Below, piece by piece: positions 1-8,922 of a DNA stretch of 64,000 nucleotides (positions are counted from its first letter, which is position 1; every line of letters starts with the position of its first letter). This DNA is from Streptomyces liliiviolaceus (GTDB taxonomy: Bacteria > Actinomycetota > Actinomycetes > Streptomycetales > Streptomycetaceae). The translations under genes were made by a program, and so were the position numbers. The stretch covers positions 5,766,001 through 5,830,000 of the forward strand of contig NZ_JAGPYQ010000001.1 in the NCBI RefSeq assembly GCF_018070025.1, read 5' to 3'. The notes below the pieces were generated by a model. It was not told where the DNA came from. It was given only the letters and a program-made list of their open reading frames with translations, and ran no database searches.

Positions 1-161
1 TCCTCCGCGAGCCTGGCCTCCTTGAGGCCTCCGTCGGCGACATGGCAGAGGATCTCGCCGGTCGCGGGGTCGTCGACGGGCAGGGTGGCGCCGTCCGCGG
101 CATCCACCCAGGCGCCACCGATGAACAACCGGGTCGGGGTGTCGGTCGGGGTATCGGTCAT
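1..161 (-). CDS. gabD: NAD(P)-dependent aldehyde dehydrogenase, probable succinate-semialdehyde dehydrogenase (N-terminus only)
   Basis: Only the first 53 codons are in the window; the gene runs off the left edge. The peptide has the typical aldehyde dehydrogenase opening: LFIGGAWVDA at about residues 12-21, then the nearly invariant DPATGE segment. The ATG at 161 is preceded by CAGGAG on the minus strand (171-176), which supports this start. Succinate-semialdehyde dehydrogenase would oxidise succinic semialdehyde to succinate in the cytoplasm. The assignment rests mostly on the neighbour: a gabT-like aminotransferase lies immediately upstream on the same strand, giving a GABA shunt pair. The catalytic Cys and Glu lie outside the window, so another ALDH substrate cannot be excluded. 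Confidence 0.75.
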   Translation of the reverse strand, partial: MTDTPTDTPTRLFIGGAWVDAADGATLPVDDPATGEILCHVADGGLKEARLAE

Positions 162-210
162 GGTGTCGCTCCTGAGTCGATCGGCGGCGGGGCGGCTGCA
201 CACGGGCGGA

Positions 211-266
211 GGCACGGGCCGGGGCCGGAGGCACGGGCCGGGGCCGGAGGCACGGGCCGGGGCCGG
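211..266. repeat. 19-bp tandem repeat, three copies
   Basis: Three consecutive copies of GGCACGGGCCGGGGCCGGA (211-229, 230-248, 249-266, the last one base short) lie in the 123-bp gap between the gabT stop and the gabD start. The unit is pure GC-rich minisatellite with no coding role that I can see. It sits just downstream of the gabT stop. Confidence 0.85.
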
Positions 267-284
267 TCCTTCAGTGGCGTCGGT

Positions 285-1544
285 CTAGGCCCGTGATGTT
301 CCGGCCTCCACCGCCGCCGCCCACGCCTCAAGGCCCGCGTCCACCGCCGTCTCGTCGATCACCAGCGCCGGGATCATACGGACGACCTGGTTCCAGGCGC
401 CGCACAGCAGCAGGAGCAGACCCTCGCCGACGGCGGCCCGCTGTACACGGGAGGCGGTCTCGGGGTCGGGGCCGCCGTCCGCGTCGACGAACTCGCTGCC
501 CAGCATCAGCCCGAGGCCGCGTACGTCGCCGATGGCGGGTGTCCGGTCGGCCACCGCCTCCAGGCCCTGGCGCAGCCGTGCCCCCATCGCCTCGGCGTTC
601 TCGACCAGCTTCTCGTCGCGTACGACGTCGAGGGTCGCGCAGGCCGCGGCGCACGCCACCGCGTTGGCGCCGTAGGTACCGCCCTGCGAGCCGGGCCAGG
701 CCCTGGCCATCAGCTCCTCGGGGGCCGCGATGCCGGACAACGGGAATCCGCTGGCCAGCCCCTTGGCGGTGACCAGGATGTCGGGGGTGACGCCGAAGTG
801 GTCGTGCCCCCAGAACCGGCCGGTGCGGCCCACCCCGGTCTGCACCTCGTCCAGGATCAGCAGGAAACCGTGCCGGTCGGCGCGTTCCCGCAGCCCTTCC
901 ATGAAGGCGCGGGTCGCGGGCACGTAACCGCCCTCGCCGAGCACCGGTTCGACGATGACGGCGGCCGTGTCGGCGGGCGAGGAGATCGTCTGGAGCGTGT
1001 AGTCCAGTTCCCGGAGTGCGAAGCGGGTGGCGGTCTCCTCGTCCCAGCCGTACCGGTAGGCCGTCGGGAACGGGGTGACGACCACGCCGCTCATCAGCGG
1101 GGAGAACCCGGAGCGGAAGCGGGTGCCGGACGTCGTCATCGCGGCGGCGGCCACGGTCCGGCCGTGGAATCCGCCGTGGCAGACCAGCACGTTCGGGCGG
1201 CCGGTGGCCTGCCGGGCCAGCCGCAGCGCGGCCTCCACCGCCTCGCTCCCGGAGTTGGTGAAGAAGAGGCTGTCGAGACCGGCGGGCAGCACCTCGCCGA
1301 GCCTGTCGACGAGCCTGCGCAGCGGCGGGTGCATGACCGTCGTGTACTGGCCGTGGATCAGGGTGCCCACCTGCTCCTGGGCGGCTTCGACCACCCTCGG
1401 GTGGCAGTGTCCGGTGCTGGTGACGCCGATGCCCGCGGTGAAGTCCAGATAGCGGCGGCCGTCCTCGTCGAAGAGGTGGACGCCCTCGCCCCGGACGGCC
1501 ACCACGGGGGTGGCCTGGCGAAGGTGCGGCGACAGTGCGGTCAT
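285..1544 (-). CDS. gabT: 4-aminobutyrate aminotransferase (class III, PLP-dependent)
   Basis: A 419-residue class III aminotransferase of normal length. It transfers the amino group of GABA to 2-oxoglutarate, giving succinic semialdehyde and glutamate. Visible features are the NSGSEAVE cofactor-binding segment near residues 97-104, the LDEVQTGVGRTG stretch near 231-242 holding the PLP-ring Asp, and TAKGLASG with the Schiff-base lysine at about K261. Acetylornithine aminotransferases share this fold, so the substrate is inferred from the adjacent gabD-like gene. The frame extends 24 codons upstream, but the ATG at 1544 has a GGGAG site at good spacing and matches the usual N-terminus. A divergent PucR-type regulator starts 172 bp away and probably controls gabTD. 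Confidence 0.82.
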   Translation of the reverse strand: MTALSPHLRQATPVVAVRGEGVHLFDEDGRRYLDFTAGIGVTSTGHCHPRVVEAAQEQVGTLIHGQYTTVMHPPLRRLVDRLGEVLPAGLDSLFFTNSGSEAVEAALRLARQATGRPNVLVCHGGFHGRTVAAAAMTTSGTRFRSGFSPLMSGVVVTPFPTAYRYGWDEETATRFALRELDYTLQTISSPADTAAVIVEPVLGEGGYVPATRAFMEGLRERADRHGFLLILDEVQTGVGRTGRFWGHDHFGVTPDILVTAKGLASGFPLSGIAAPEELMARAWPGSQGGTYGANAVACAAACATLDVVRDEKLVENAEAMGARLRQGLEAVADRTPAIGDVRGLGLMLGSEFVDADGGPDPETASRVQRAAVGEGLLLLLCGAWNQVVRMIPALVIDETAVDAGLEAWAAAVEAGTSRA

Positions 1545-1716
1545 GTGCGTCTCCCGGCCGTGCGTCGTCGTCTGCTCCCGAAGGGCGAGCATCTCGACCG
1601 GGGCGGCGGGCGGCAATGCGTGAACTGTCCGGCACGGCGGCGGGGTCCGGACGTTGTGTCAACCGTGCGCAGGTCAGCCACGCTTGTCACAGGGCCGGGG
1701 CGGGCAGGCACGCACC

Positions 1717-3492
1717 ATGAGCGAGTACGCCGAAACGCCCCGGACGTCCTTGGCCGACGGGCCGCCGGGCACGGCTCCCGCGGGCCGCGCGCTCACCGTC
1801 GCCGACGTCCTGGCCCTGCCCGTCCTGGCCGCGGGCAGGCCGGAGGTCGTCGCCGGGGCGACCCGCCTCGACCGGCCGGTCCGCTGGGTCCACATCACCG
1901 AACTCACCGACCCCGCCTCCTTCCTCAAGGGCGGCGAACTCGTCCTGACCACCGGTATGCCGCTGCCCGAGGACCCGGCGGGTGTACGCCGATATGTCGA
2001 TGAACTGGCCGACATCGGGGCCGCGGCCCTGGTCATCGAACTCGTACGGCGCTACCACCGCCCGCCCGCGCCGCTCATCCAGGCGTGCCGCGTCCGTGGC
2101 CTGCCGCTCGTCACCCTGGCCGAGGACGTCAACTTCCTGGAGGTCACCCAGGTCGTCCACACCCTCATCCTCGGCAGCCAGGCGGACGCCGTGCGCCGGA
2201 CCCAGCGCATCCACGAGGCGTTCACCGCCCTGACGCTGCGCGGCGCCGGACCCGAGGACGTCGTCCGCGCGGCGGCGCAGATGAGCGGCCGCACGGTCGT
2301 CCTGGAGAACCTGGTGCACCAGGCACTGCTCTGCGAGCCGTCCGGCAGCACCGTGGACGAGGCGCTGACCGGCTGGGAGCGGCGCTCCAGGGCCGCGCAC
2401 CACGGGCCGGCCGACCGGACCGCCCACCCGGAAGTGACCGGACCCGACGTGTCCGGACCCAAGGTGACCGGACCCGAGGTGACCGGACCCGAGGTGACGG
2501 GGCCGGAGGTGACGGGGCCGGAGGTAACCGGCCCGGAGGGCTGGCTCGTGGCCCCCGTGGAGTACCAGGGCGAACTCTGGGGACGCGTCGCCATGCTGCC
2601 GCCCCCGGGACCGACGGCGGTGTTCGGGCCGCAGGACGTCACCGTCCTGGAACGGACGGCGATGGCCCTGACGATCGCCCGCCTCATCCACGCCACGCCC
2701 TGGGAGCGCACAGCGCACCGGAGCGCGCTGCGCGATCTCGCCGAGCAGCGCCACCGCTCCCCCGGGGACGCCCGCGCGCGCCTCGCCGCGCTGGGCCTGC
2801 CCGTCGAGGGCACCGTCTTCCTCGCGGTCCTCATGGACACCAGGGCACCGGTCGACGGCACCGGCCTGGAGGCCCGGCTGTCCCACGAGCTCAGGACGAC
2901 GGGCACAGCCGCGCTGGTCGGCACGCTGGCGCCCACGCGCCTCGGCGTCCTGCTGGCCCTGCGCCCCTCCCAGCCGTGGCGGTCCACCGTCGAAAAACTG
3001 GGCCGCAGCGCGCTGGAGGTGGACCCGTGTGCCGTCGTGAGCATCGGCTCCGAGGTCATGGACCTGGCCCACACCGCCCGTTCGTTCCGTGAGGCGTCCC
3101 GCGTCGCGGAGGCCACCCGTCCGGGCCGGCCCCTCCCGGCGGGCAGGTCGTACAGCGAGCTGTCCGACATCGGACTGCGCCGCCTGCTGTACGCGCTGCG
3201 CGAGGACACCCGTATCCAGGAGTACGCCGAACGGCAGCTCGGCCGGCTCGTCGACCACGACGTCCGGCACGGCACCGAACTCCTGAGCACCCTGCGGCAC
3301 TATCTGGACGCCGCGGGCAGCAAGACCGGTGCCGCCCGGCTCGGCGGACTGTCCCGGGAGACCGTCTACCAGCGTCTGCGCACCATCGAGCGCCTGCTGG
3401 ACTGCGATCTCGAATCCGGTGAGCGGCGTACCGGACTGCATGTGGCTCTCACGGCGCTGGACGTCCTGCGGGACGGCGGAGCGGCGACCTGA
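1717..3492 (+). CDS. PucR family transcriptional regulator
   Basis: A 591-residue PucR/CdaR-class regulator. An N-terminal PucR domain (about residues 27-150, starting LTVADVLALPVL and containing LKGGELVLTTG) probably senses the effector. A GGDEF-like central region follows. The C-terminus (about 520-585) is the characteristic PucR helix-turn-helix, with GAARLGGLSRETVYQRLRTIE. Divergent orientation from gabTD suggests control of GABA catabolism, as known for PucR-type regulators of amine and purine catabolism; this is inference. Odd feature: residues about 239-273 are seven five-residue VTGPE-type repeats that probably form a flexible linker. The start at 1717 is chosen because the domain begins soon after it; the ribosome site is weak. 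Confidence 0.85.
   Translation: MSEYAETPRTSLADGPPGTAPAGRALTVADVLALPVLAAGRPEVVAGATRLDRPVRWVHITELTDPASFLKGGELVLTTGMPLPEDPAGVRRYVDELADIGAAALVIELVRRYHRPPAPLIQACRVRGLPLVTLAEDVNFLEVTQVVHTLILGSQADAVRRTQRIHEAFTALTLRGAGPEDVVRAAAQMSGRTVVLENLVHQALLCEPSGSTVDEALTGWERRSRAAHHGPADRTAHPEVTGPDVSGPKVTGPEVTGPEVTGPEVTGPEVTGPEGWLVAPVEYQGELWGRVAMLPPPGPTAVFGPQDVTVLERTAMALTIARLIHATPWERTAHRSALRDLAEQRHRSPGDARARLAALGLPVEGTVFLAVLMDTRAPVDGTGLEARLSHELRTTGTAALVGTLAPTRLGVLLALRPSQPWRSTVEKLGRSALEVDPCAVVSIGSEVMDLAHTARSFREASRVAEATRPGRPLPAGRSYSELSDIGLRRLLYALREDTRIQEYAERQLGRLVDHDVRHGTELLSTLRHYLDAAGSKTGAARLGGLSRETVYQRLRTIERLLDCDLESGERRTGLHVALTALDVLRDGGAAT
2431..2535 (+). repeat. 15-bp in-frame tandem repeat (x7) inside pucR-type gene
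   Basis: Seven head-to-tail 15-bp units based on GAGGTGACCGGACCC encode EVTGP-type pentapeptides with little divergence (two units carry GACGGGGCCG, one begins AAG, one has GTGTCC). The repeat preserves the frame and splits the regulator between its middle and C-terminal parts. Such an array can gain or lose units by slippage without breaking the frame. Confidence 0.92.
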
Positions 3493-3540
3493 GACACCGG
3501 GACACCGGGTTGTCGCTCCGCCGTCCCGCGTGGCCGGGTT

Positions 3541-4581
3541 CTACCGGTGGCCGTGGCCGCGCAGGCGTGCGCGCAGCAGGTTGGGGTCGGTGGCCGTGGC
3601 GTAGGCGGCGCTGAGCACGTAGACCTCCTTGCCGCGCAGCGCCACGGAGCTGGGGTTCTGTAGTCCGTCGGCGGTGTCCAGGACGGTGGTCCGGGTGCCG
3701 TCGGACCTGATGAGCACGACCCGGTTGGTGGTGTTGAGCGTGGCCAGGACGTCTTCGCCGTGTCCGGTGAAGGCGAAGTCGTCGATTCCGGCCAGGTCCG
3801 GGTCCGACGCCCTGACCTGCGGGGTGCCCGCGCGGTTCCCCGGGCGGATCGGGATGCGCAGGAGGGTGCCCCGGTCGAGGTTGGTCACCCAGAGCGCGCC
3901 GTCGCGCACCTTCGCCCCGTTGACTCCGAGGAAGCCGGCCGGGGCGAGTTCGGGTGCGGTGGACCATGCGGTGGGGGTGCCGCCGGTGACGGGGACGGTC
4001 CACACCGTGCCGAGCACCGAGTCGGTGATGTAGAGGTGCTTGCCGTGTTCGTCCAGGGCCAGTCCGTTGGGCAGACCGTCCGCGGGCAGGGCGGCTATAC
4101 GCTGCGGGGCCTTCCCGGGACGCAGCCGCCACAGGCCCGTCAGGTCGGCGGTTCCGGTCGCGTACAGCACGTACAGGGTGCCGTCCGGGGTGCGGGCGAT
4201 CCCGGTGGCCAGCGGGAAACCGAGGGCGGGGGTGTCGGCTCCGCCGTCCGCGGGCGCGGGCAGGGTCGCCAGGACGCGGGTAGCGCCCTGCGGGCCGACC
4301 TCGGCCACCTGACGGCTCGCGGCGAAGGTGACGGCCGCGGTGCCGTCGGGCAACAGGGCGATGTTCTCCGGAAGTTGACCGGCGGACACGTCGAAGTGGG
4401 TGGCGATCCGTACGTCGGTCAGCGGGTCGCGGGTGGGACGGGTGGAGGTGGCCTCGGCCGGCAGGGCCGAGGCGAGGGTGGCCGCGACCACCGCGACGGC
4501 GGCCATGAGTGTCTTGACACGTCGGTGCGACATGCGGTGCGACGCGCGGTCCGACATATGGTCTTGCATGCGGTTTGACAT
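3541..4581 (-). CDS. Secreted ScyD/ScyE family beta-propeller protein
   Basis: A 346-residue exported protein. It has a basic N-terminus rich in Met/His/Arg, a hydrophobic core (LMAAVAVVAATLASALPAEA) and an AEA cleavage-like site near residue 43. The mature part carries repeated strand motifs typical of NHL/SMP-30-like propellers, such as LPENIALLPDGTAAV, DGLPNGLALDEHGKHLYITD and ENIALLPDG. ScyD/ScyE proteins are named after the scytonemin cluster but are widespread in actinobacteria with no settled function. Start: ATG 4581 follows GAAGGA. Tail-to-tail with the pucR gene (48-bp gap) and apparently monocistronic. The function outside the cell is unknown. Confidence 0.7.
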   Translation of the reverse strand: MSNRMQDHMSDRASHRMSHRRVKTLMAAVAVVAATLASALPAEATSTRPTRDPLTDVRIATHFDVSAGQLPENIALLPDGTAAVTFAASRQVAEVGPQGATRVLATLPAPADGGADTPALGFPLATGIARTPDGTLYVLYATGTADLTGLWRLRPGKAPQRIAALPADGLPNGLALDEHGKHLYITDSVLGTVWTVPVTGGTPTAWSTAPELAPAGFLGVNGAKVRDGALWVTNLDRGTLLRIPIRPGNRAGTPQVRASDPDLAGIDDFAFTGHGEDVLATLNTTNRVVLIRSDGTRTTVLDTADGLQNPSSVALRGKEVYVLSAAYATATDPNLLRARLRGHGHR

Positions 4582-4735
4582 GGTTCCTTCTCTGGTTTCG
4601 GGCATGCGGCGGCCGCGGTGCGGCGCCGTGGTCGAGGGGCGCCCCGGTGAGGGGGCGTGAGGGGCCGACCGCCCCACGAGGGGCGCGGGTCAGACCGTGC
4701 GGGTCAAAGAGTCAAGGGATCAGCTGATCGGCGGG

Positions 4736-5674
4736 TCAGACCGTGCGGGACTCGGCGCCGTGGTGCGGCCGGTCCGCCTCCCGGGGCGCGGTGGCATGGG
4801 CCAGCAGCGCCAGGGCCGCCGCGGACGGGGAGTCGGGGTCGGCGGTGGCCACCACCAGGGACGGGCCGTCCCCCTGCGGGCTCTGCAGTGTCTGCTGGGT
4901 GACGGTCAGGGTCCCGACCAGCGGATGGCGCATCTCGTAGTCGGCGACATCGCACGCGAGCACCCGATGGTCGGCCCACAGCGTGGCGAACTCCCGGCTG
5001 CGCATGGTCAGTTCGCCGATCAGCGCGGCCAGCAGCGGGTCGTCCGGGTGCCGGCCGGCCGTCAGTCGCAGATTGCCCACGACGGCTCTGGCCTTGGCGG
5101 GCCAGTCGACGTACAGGTCGCGGGTGTGGGCGTCCAGGAACACCAGCCTGGCCATGTTCGGCCGTCGCCCCGGACCACCCGCGCCGCCCGCGCTGCCCGT
5201 GCCGGCGGGATCGTCCGGGCTGTCCGGATCGAGATGGCCCGCGAACAGACCGTGCCCCGGACGGTTCCAGGCCAGGACGTCGCTGCGGCGGCCGATCACG
5301 ACGGCGGGGGTGCCGTCGACGGCCGCCAGCAGGGCTCGGGTGGCGGGAGTGAGGCGTTCGGGACGCGGCCGTGCGCCGGGCCCGCGCCGCCTCGGGGCAC
5401 TGGCCAGCGTGTGCAGATGGGCCCGCTCGGAGTCGTCCAGTCGCAGCGCGCTCGCCACCGCGTCGAGCACCTCGCGCGAGGCGTTGCGCGACAGGCCCTG
5501 TTCCAGGCGGGTGTAGTAGGGCGCGCTGATGCCGGCGAGCATCGCCAGTTCCTCCCGGCGCAGCCCCGGCACGCGGCGCCGCTCACCGTAGGTCCGCAAC
5601 CCCACGTCCTCGGGCCGCAGTTGACTCCGGCGTGCCTGGAGGAACTCGGCGAGGTGCCCGTCGTGCTTGTTCAT
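4736..5674 (-). CDS. XRE-family regulator with MmyB-like ligand-binding domain
   Basis: A 312-residue DNA-binding protein. Residues about 5-90 form the helix-turn-helix, with the family signature RTYGERRRVPGLRREELAMLAGIS followed by YYTRLEQG. The remainder matches the MmyB-like PAS-type domain (WNRPGHGLFAG, then LVGTLTVTQQTLQSPQGDGPSLVV-type strand sequence near the C-terminus). Members are common in Streptomyces next to short-chain oxidoreductases, but ligands are mostly unknown. It lies 109 bp downstream of the molybdenum oxidoreductase operon on the same strand, so it could be co-transcribed with it or regulate it. ATG 5674 is preferred over an upstream in-frame start at 5713 because it begins the conserved domain. 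About 15 Gly/Ala/Pro-rich residues interrupt the ligand domain. Confidence 0.83.
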   Translation of the reverse strand: MNKHDGHLAEFLQARRSQLRPEDVGLRTYGERRRVPGLRREELAMLAGISAPYYTRLEQGLSRNASREVLDAVASALRLDDSERAHLHTLASAPRRRGPGARPRPERLTPATRALLAAVDGTPAVVIGRRSDVLAWNRPGHGLFAGHLDPDSPDDPAGTGSAGGAGGPGRRPNMARLVFLDAHTRDLYVDWPAKARAVVGNLRLTAGRHPDDPLLAALIGELTMRSREFATLWADHRVLACDVADYEMRHPLVGTLTVTQQTLQSPQGDGPSLVVATADPDSPSAAALALLAHATAPREADRPHHGAESRTV

Positions 5675-5783
5675 GACACCGAGTATGCGGACGGCCGCCG
5701 GTCGGTGCCTCACCCCGCCGGGGTAGGGATCGGCGGGGTCTGCCCACGACCCCGTGGGTCCGCCTGCGAGCCCGAGGAACCGC

Positions 5784-7877
5784 CTACAAGCCCGCGAGCA
5801 CCCGGTCCGGGGTCAGGGGCAGTTCGCGGTGGCGGACGCCCGTGGCGTGGTGGACGGCGTTGCCGATGGCGGCGGCCGTGCCGACGATGCCGATCTCACC
5901 GATGCCCTTGCTGCCCATCGGGTTGAGATGCGGGTCGTCCTCGTCGATCCAGTGCGCCTCGATGTCGGGCACGTCGGCGTGGGCCGGGACGTGGTACGCG
6001 GCGAGGTCGCGCTCCACGAAGTCGCCGGACGCGGCGTCCATGGTGCTGCTCTCGGTCAGCGCCATGCCCAGCCCCATGGTCATGGCGCCGATGAACTGGG
6101 AGCGCGCGGTACGGGCGTTGAGGATGTGTCCGGCGGCATAGACGCCCAGGAGCCGGCGTACCCGGACCTCTCCGGTGACCGTGTCGACGGTGACCTCCGC
6201 GAAGTGGGCGCCGAAGGCGTGCCGGGAGTAGGGGCTGTCGGCGTCGGCGCTGCCCGCCGTGTCGGCGTGCGCCCTGAGCCCTTCGGACGGCAGGGGGCCG
6301 GTGTGTTCGGCGAGGGTCGAGGCCAGCCGCGTACAGGCCTCGTGGACGGCCCAGCCCCAGGACGCCGTGCCCGAGGAACCGCCGGCCAGTGGCGCGGACG
6401 GCAGGTCGCTGTTGCCGACTTCGGCGCGTACGCGGTCCAGGGAGACGCCGAGTGCGTCGGCGGCGACCTGGGCGAGGACGGTACGGGCGCCGGTGCCGAT
6501 GTCGGTGGCGTTGATGCGGACGACGAAGCCGCCGTCGGGAGTGGCGTGTGCCTCCGCCTGCGCCGGGCTCGCCATCACCGGGTAGGTCGCGGAGGCCACG
6601 CCCGTACCGACGAGGAGCGGGCCCTCGGAACGGATCCCGGGGCGGGGGTCGCGTGCCGCCCAGTCGAAGCGCCGCGCGCCCTCGCGCAGGCAGTCGACGA
6701 GGTGGCGGCTGCTGAACGGCTTGCCGCTGTCGGGTTCGGTGTCCGGCTCGTTGGTGATGCGCAGTTCCACCGGGTCCAGGCCCGCCGCGGCGGCGAGTTC
6801 GTCCATGGCCGACTCCAGGGCGTACATGCCCGGTGCCTCGCCGGGTGCGCGCATCCAGGACGGGCTCGGCACGTCCAGCGGCACCACCCGGTGGGCGCTG
6901 AGCCGATGGGGTGCCGCGTACATGATCCGGCTGGGTACGGCGGCCTGTTCCACGAACTCCTTGATGCGGGAGGTGTGGGTGGTGACCTCGTGGAGGGACG
7001 AGGTGAGGGTGCCGTCGGCGGTGGCGCCCAGGCGGAGCCGGTGCAGGGTGGGCGCCCGGTGCCCGACGACCGCGGGCAGGAAACGCCGGGGCAGTGCGAC
7101 GGTGACGGGGCGTCCGGTCTCCCGGGCCGCCATCACCGCGAGCACCACATGGGGCCGCGGGGTGCCCTTGGAGCCGAACCCACCGCCGACGTGTTCGCTG
7201 ATGACGGTGACGTCGTCCTCGGACAGCTCGAACAGCGAGGCCAGGGTGGCGCGTACGGTCGTGGCGCCCTGGCTTGAGTCGTGCACGACGAGCCGGTCGC
7301 CGTCCCAGCGTGCGGTGGCCGCGTGCGGCTCCATGGGGTGGTTGTGCAGCGGCGGTACGCGGTAGCGGGAGTCGACGCGGACCTCGGCGGACGCGAACGC
7401 GCCCTCGGGGTCGCCCTGTTCACGGCGTGCGGGGAAACCGCCGTTGGCCTTCTCGGGCGCGTAGGCCTCGGGGTGGTCGTCGGTGAGGGTGACGTCGTGT
7501 TCCTCGACGTCGTACGCGACCCGGACCGCGGCGGCGCCCGCGCGGGCCGCCTCCAGGGTCTCGCCGACGACCAGGGCGACGAACCAGCCGTGGTGCGGCA
7601 CGCGCGGGTTCTGCAGCACGGAGAGCGTGGGGTCGTCGGCTGGGGCGAGCCGGGGCGCGTTCTCGTGGGTGAGGACGGAGAGCACCCCGGGCAGTGCCAG
7701 AGCGGCCTCCGTGTCGACGGTACGGACCGTCCCGCCGGCGATCCCGGCGGGCACCGGCCAGGCGTGGGCCCTGCCGGGATCGGTCTGTTCGGCGGCGTAG
7801 CGGGCCCGGCCGGTGACCTTGTCCCGGCCTTCCCGGCGCTCGGCGGGCGCGCCCAGAGCGGTGCCGGTGTCGGCCAT
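5784..7877 (-). CDS. paoC: Aldehyde oxidoreductase molybdenum-binding subunit (PaoC/YagR-like)
   Basis: A 697-residue large subunit of the xanthine oxidase family. It binds molybdopterin cytosine dinucleotide and carries the active site. Visible motifs are EHVGGGFGSKG (pterin contact), the APGEAPGMYALE segment, TDIGTGARTVLAQ, and GSKGIGEIG, whose Glu (about E661) is the family's catalytic base. It is the last gene of a 2Fe-2S/FAD/Moco operon, in the same A-B-C order as E. coli paoABC. Substrate is inferred to be aldehydes rather than purines, from the PaoB-like partner. The ATG at 7877 has AAGGAG at ideal spacing; upstream in-frame sequence is not conserved-looking. No PaoD-like maturation factor is adjacent, so a chaperone elsewhere must insert the cofactor. 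Confidence 0.85.
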   Translation of the reverse strand: MADTGTALGAPAERREGRDKVTGRARYAAEQTDPGRAHAWPVPAGIAGGTVRTVDTEAALALPGVLSVLTHENAPRLAPADDPTLSVLQNPRVPHHGWFVALVVGETLEAARAGAAAVRVAYDVEEHDVTLTDDHPEAYAPEKANGGFPARREQGDPEGAFASAEVRVDSRYRVPPLHNHPMEPHAATARWDGDRLVVHDSSQGATTVRATLASLFELSEDDVTVISEHVGGGFGSKGTPRPHVVLAVMAARETGRPVTVALPRRFLPAVVGHRAPTLHRLRLGATADGTLTSSLHEVTTHTSRIKEFVEQAAVPSRIMYAAPHRLSAHRVVPLDVPSPSWMRAPGEAPGMYALESAMDELAAAAGLDPVELRITNEPDTEPDSGKPFSSRHLVDCLREGARRFDWAARDPRPGIRSEGPLLVGTGVASATYPVMASPAQAEAHATPDGGFVVRINATDIGTGARTVLAQVAADALGVSLDRVRAEVGNSDLPSAPLAGGSSGTASWGWAVHEACTRLASTLAEHTGPLPSEGLRAHADTAGSADADSPYSRHAFGAHFAEVTVDTVTGEVRVRRLLGVYAAGHILNARTARSQFIGAMTMGLGMALTESSTMDAASGDFVERDLAAYHVPAHADVPDIEAHWIDEDDPHLNPMGSKGIGEIGIVGTAAAIGNAVHHATGVRHRELPLTPDRVLAGL

Positions 7878-7926
7878 GACTGCTCCTTCTGCTGGGTTTC
7901 CGGACAGGTGCTGGTCGGGGTTCCGG

Positions 7927-8922
7927 TCAGGTGCTGGTGGTGGGCGGCGCGAGCCGTCGCAGGGCGTCCACCGCGAGATTGCGGGCCAGCCGGACCTTGT
8001 AGCCGTTGTCGCGCAGCGGTCGGGCGGCGGCGAGTTCGAGGTCCGCGGCCCGCTCGAACGCGTCCGTCGTCGGCGCCGCGCCCAGCAGCGCCTCTTCCGC
8101 GAGCCGGGCCCGCCAGGGACGGTGGGCCACTCCCCCGAAGGCGAGGCCGACCTGCCGGACGACACCGCCCTCCACGTCGAGCACCGCGGCAACGGAGGCG
8201 AGGGCGAAGGCGTACGAGGCCCGGTCGCGGGCCTTGCGGTACAGCGAGGGCAGCCCGGCCGTCGCGCCCGGCAGGACCACACCGGTGATCAGTTCGCCGG
8301 GGCGGATCACCGTGTCCTGTTCGGGGTGGTCCCCGGGCAGCCGGTGGAACTCCGCGACGGGAACGGTCCGCGGCCCGTCCGCCCCGTGCAGTTCGACCTC
8401 CGCGTCCAGGGCGGCGAGCGCCACGGCCATGTCCGACGGATGCGTGGCGACGCACTGCGGAGAGTGCCCGAGTACCGCGTGGTCACGGTGTACGCCGTCC
8501 AGGGCTCCGCAACCGGAGCCGGGAGCCCGCTTGTTGCAGGGTTTGTCCGTGTCCTGGAAGTACGGGCAGCGGGTGCGCTGGAGCAGATTGCCGCCCGTGG
8601 TGGCCGCGTTGCGCAGTTGCCCGGAGGCCCCGGCCAACAGCGCCTGGGAGAGCGCCGGGTAGCGGTCGCGGACCGTGGGGTGGGCCGCGAGGTCGCTGTT
8701 GCGGACCGTGGCGCCGATCCGTACCGATCCGTCGGGCAGTTCGTCGACCGTGTCGAGGGGCAGCCTGCTGACGTCGACCAGGGTGGACGGTTCCTCCACG
8801 CCGAGTTTCATCAGGTCCACCAGGTTGGTGCCGCCGCCGAGATAGCGGGCGCCGGGGTGGGCCGCGTACAGCTCGGTGGCCTCCTCGACACTGCCGGCGC
8901 GCGCGTAGGCGAGGGGTTTCAC
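7927..8922 (-). CDS. paoB: Aldehyde oxidoreductase FAD-binding subunit with extra iron-sulfur site (PaoB/YagS-like)
   Basis: A 331-residue FAD subunit (CO dehydrogenase flavoprotein fold). The FAD site shows ARYLGGGTNLVDLMK near residue 25 and the family signature ATTGGNLLQRTRCPYF near residue 107. After it comes a Cys-rich insertion with RCPYF, PCNKR, SGCGALDG and QCVATHPSD. E. coli PaoB has the same type of insertion, which carries an additional [4Fe-4S] cluster, so this subunit probably holds one too. The GTG start at 8922 overlaps the upstream 2Fe-2S gene stop by four bases (GTGA), so the two are translationally coupled. Confidence 0.85.
   Translation of the reverse strand: MKPLAYARAGSVEEATELYAAHPGARYLGGGTNLVDLMKLGVEEPSTLVDVSRLPLDTVDELPDGSVRIGATVRNSDLAAHPTVRDRYPALSQALLAGASGQLRNAATTGGNLLQRTRCPYFQDTDKPCNKRAPGSGCGALDGVHRDHAVLGHSPQCVATHPSDMAVALAALDAEVELHGADGPRTVPVAEFHRLPGDHPEQDTVIRPGELITGVVLPGATAGLPSLYRKARDRASYAFALASVAAVLDVEGGVVRQVGLAFGGVAHRPWRARLAEEALLGAAPTTDAFERAADLELAAARPLRDNGYKVRLARNLAVDALRRLAPPTTST

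Noticed and set aside
293..2003. Long open frames antisense to gabT and pucR-type genes
   Set aside because: GC-rich codon bias gives long antisense frames; Arg/Pro/Gly-rich translations with no motif and no ribosome site.
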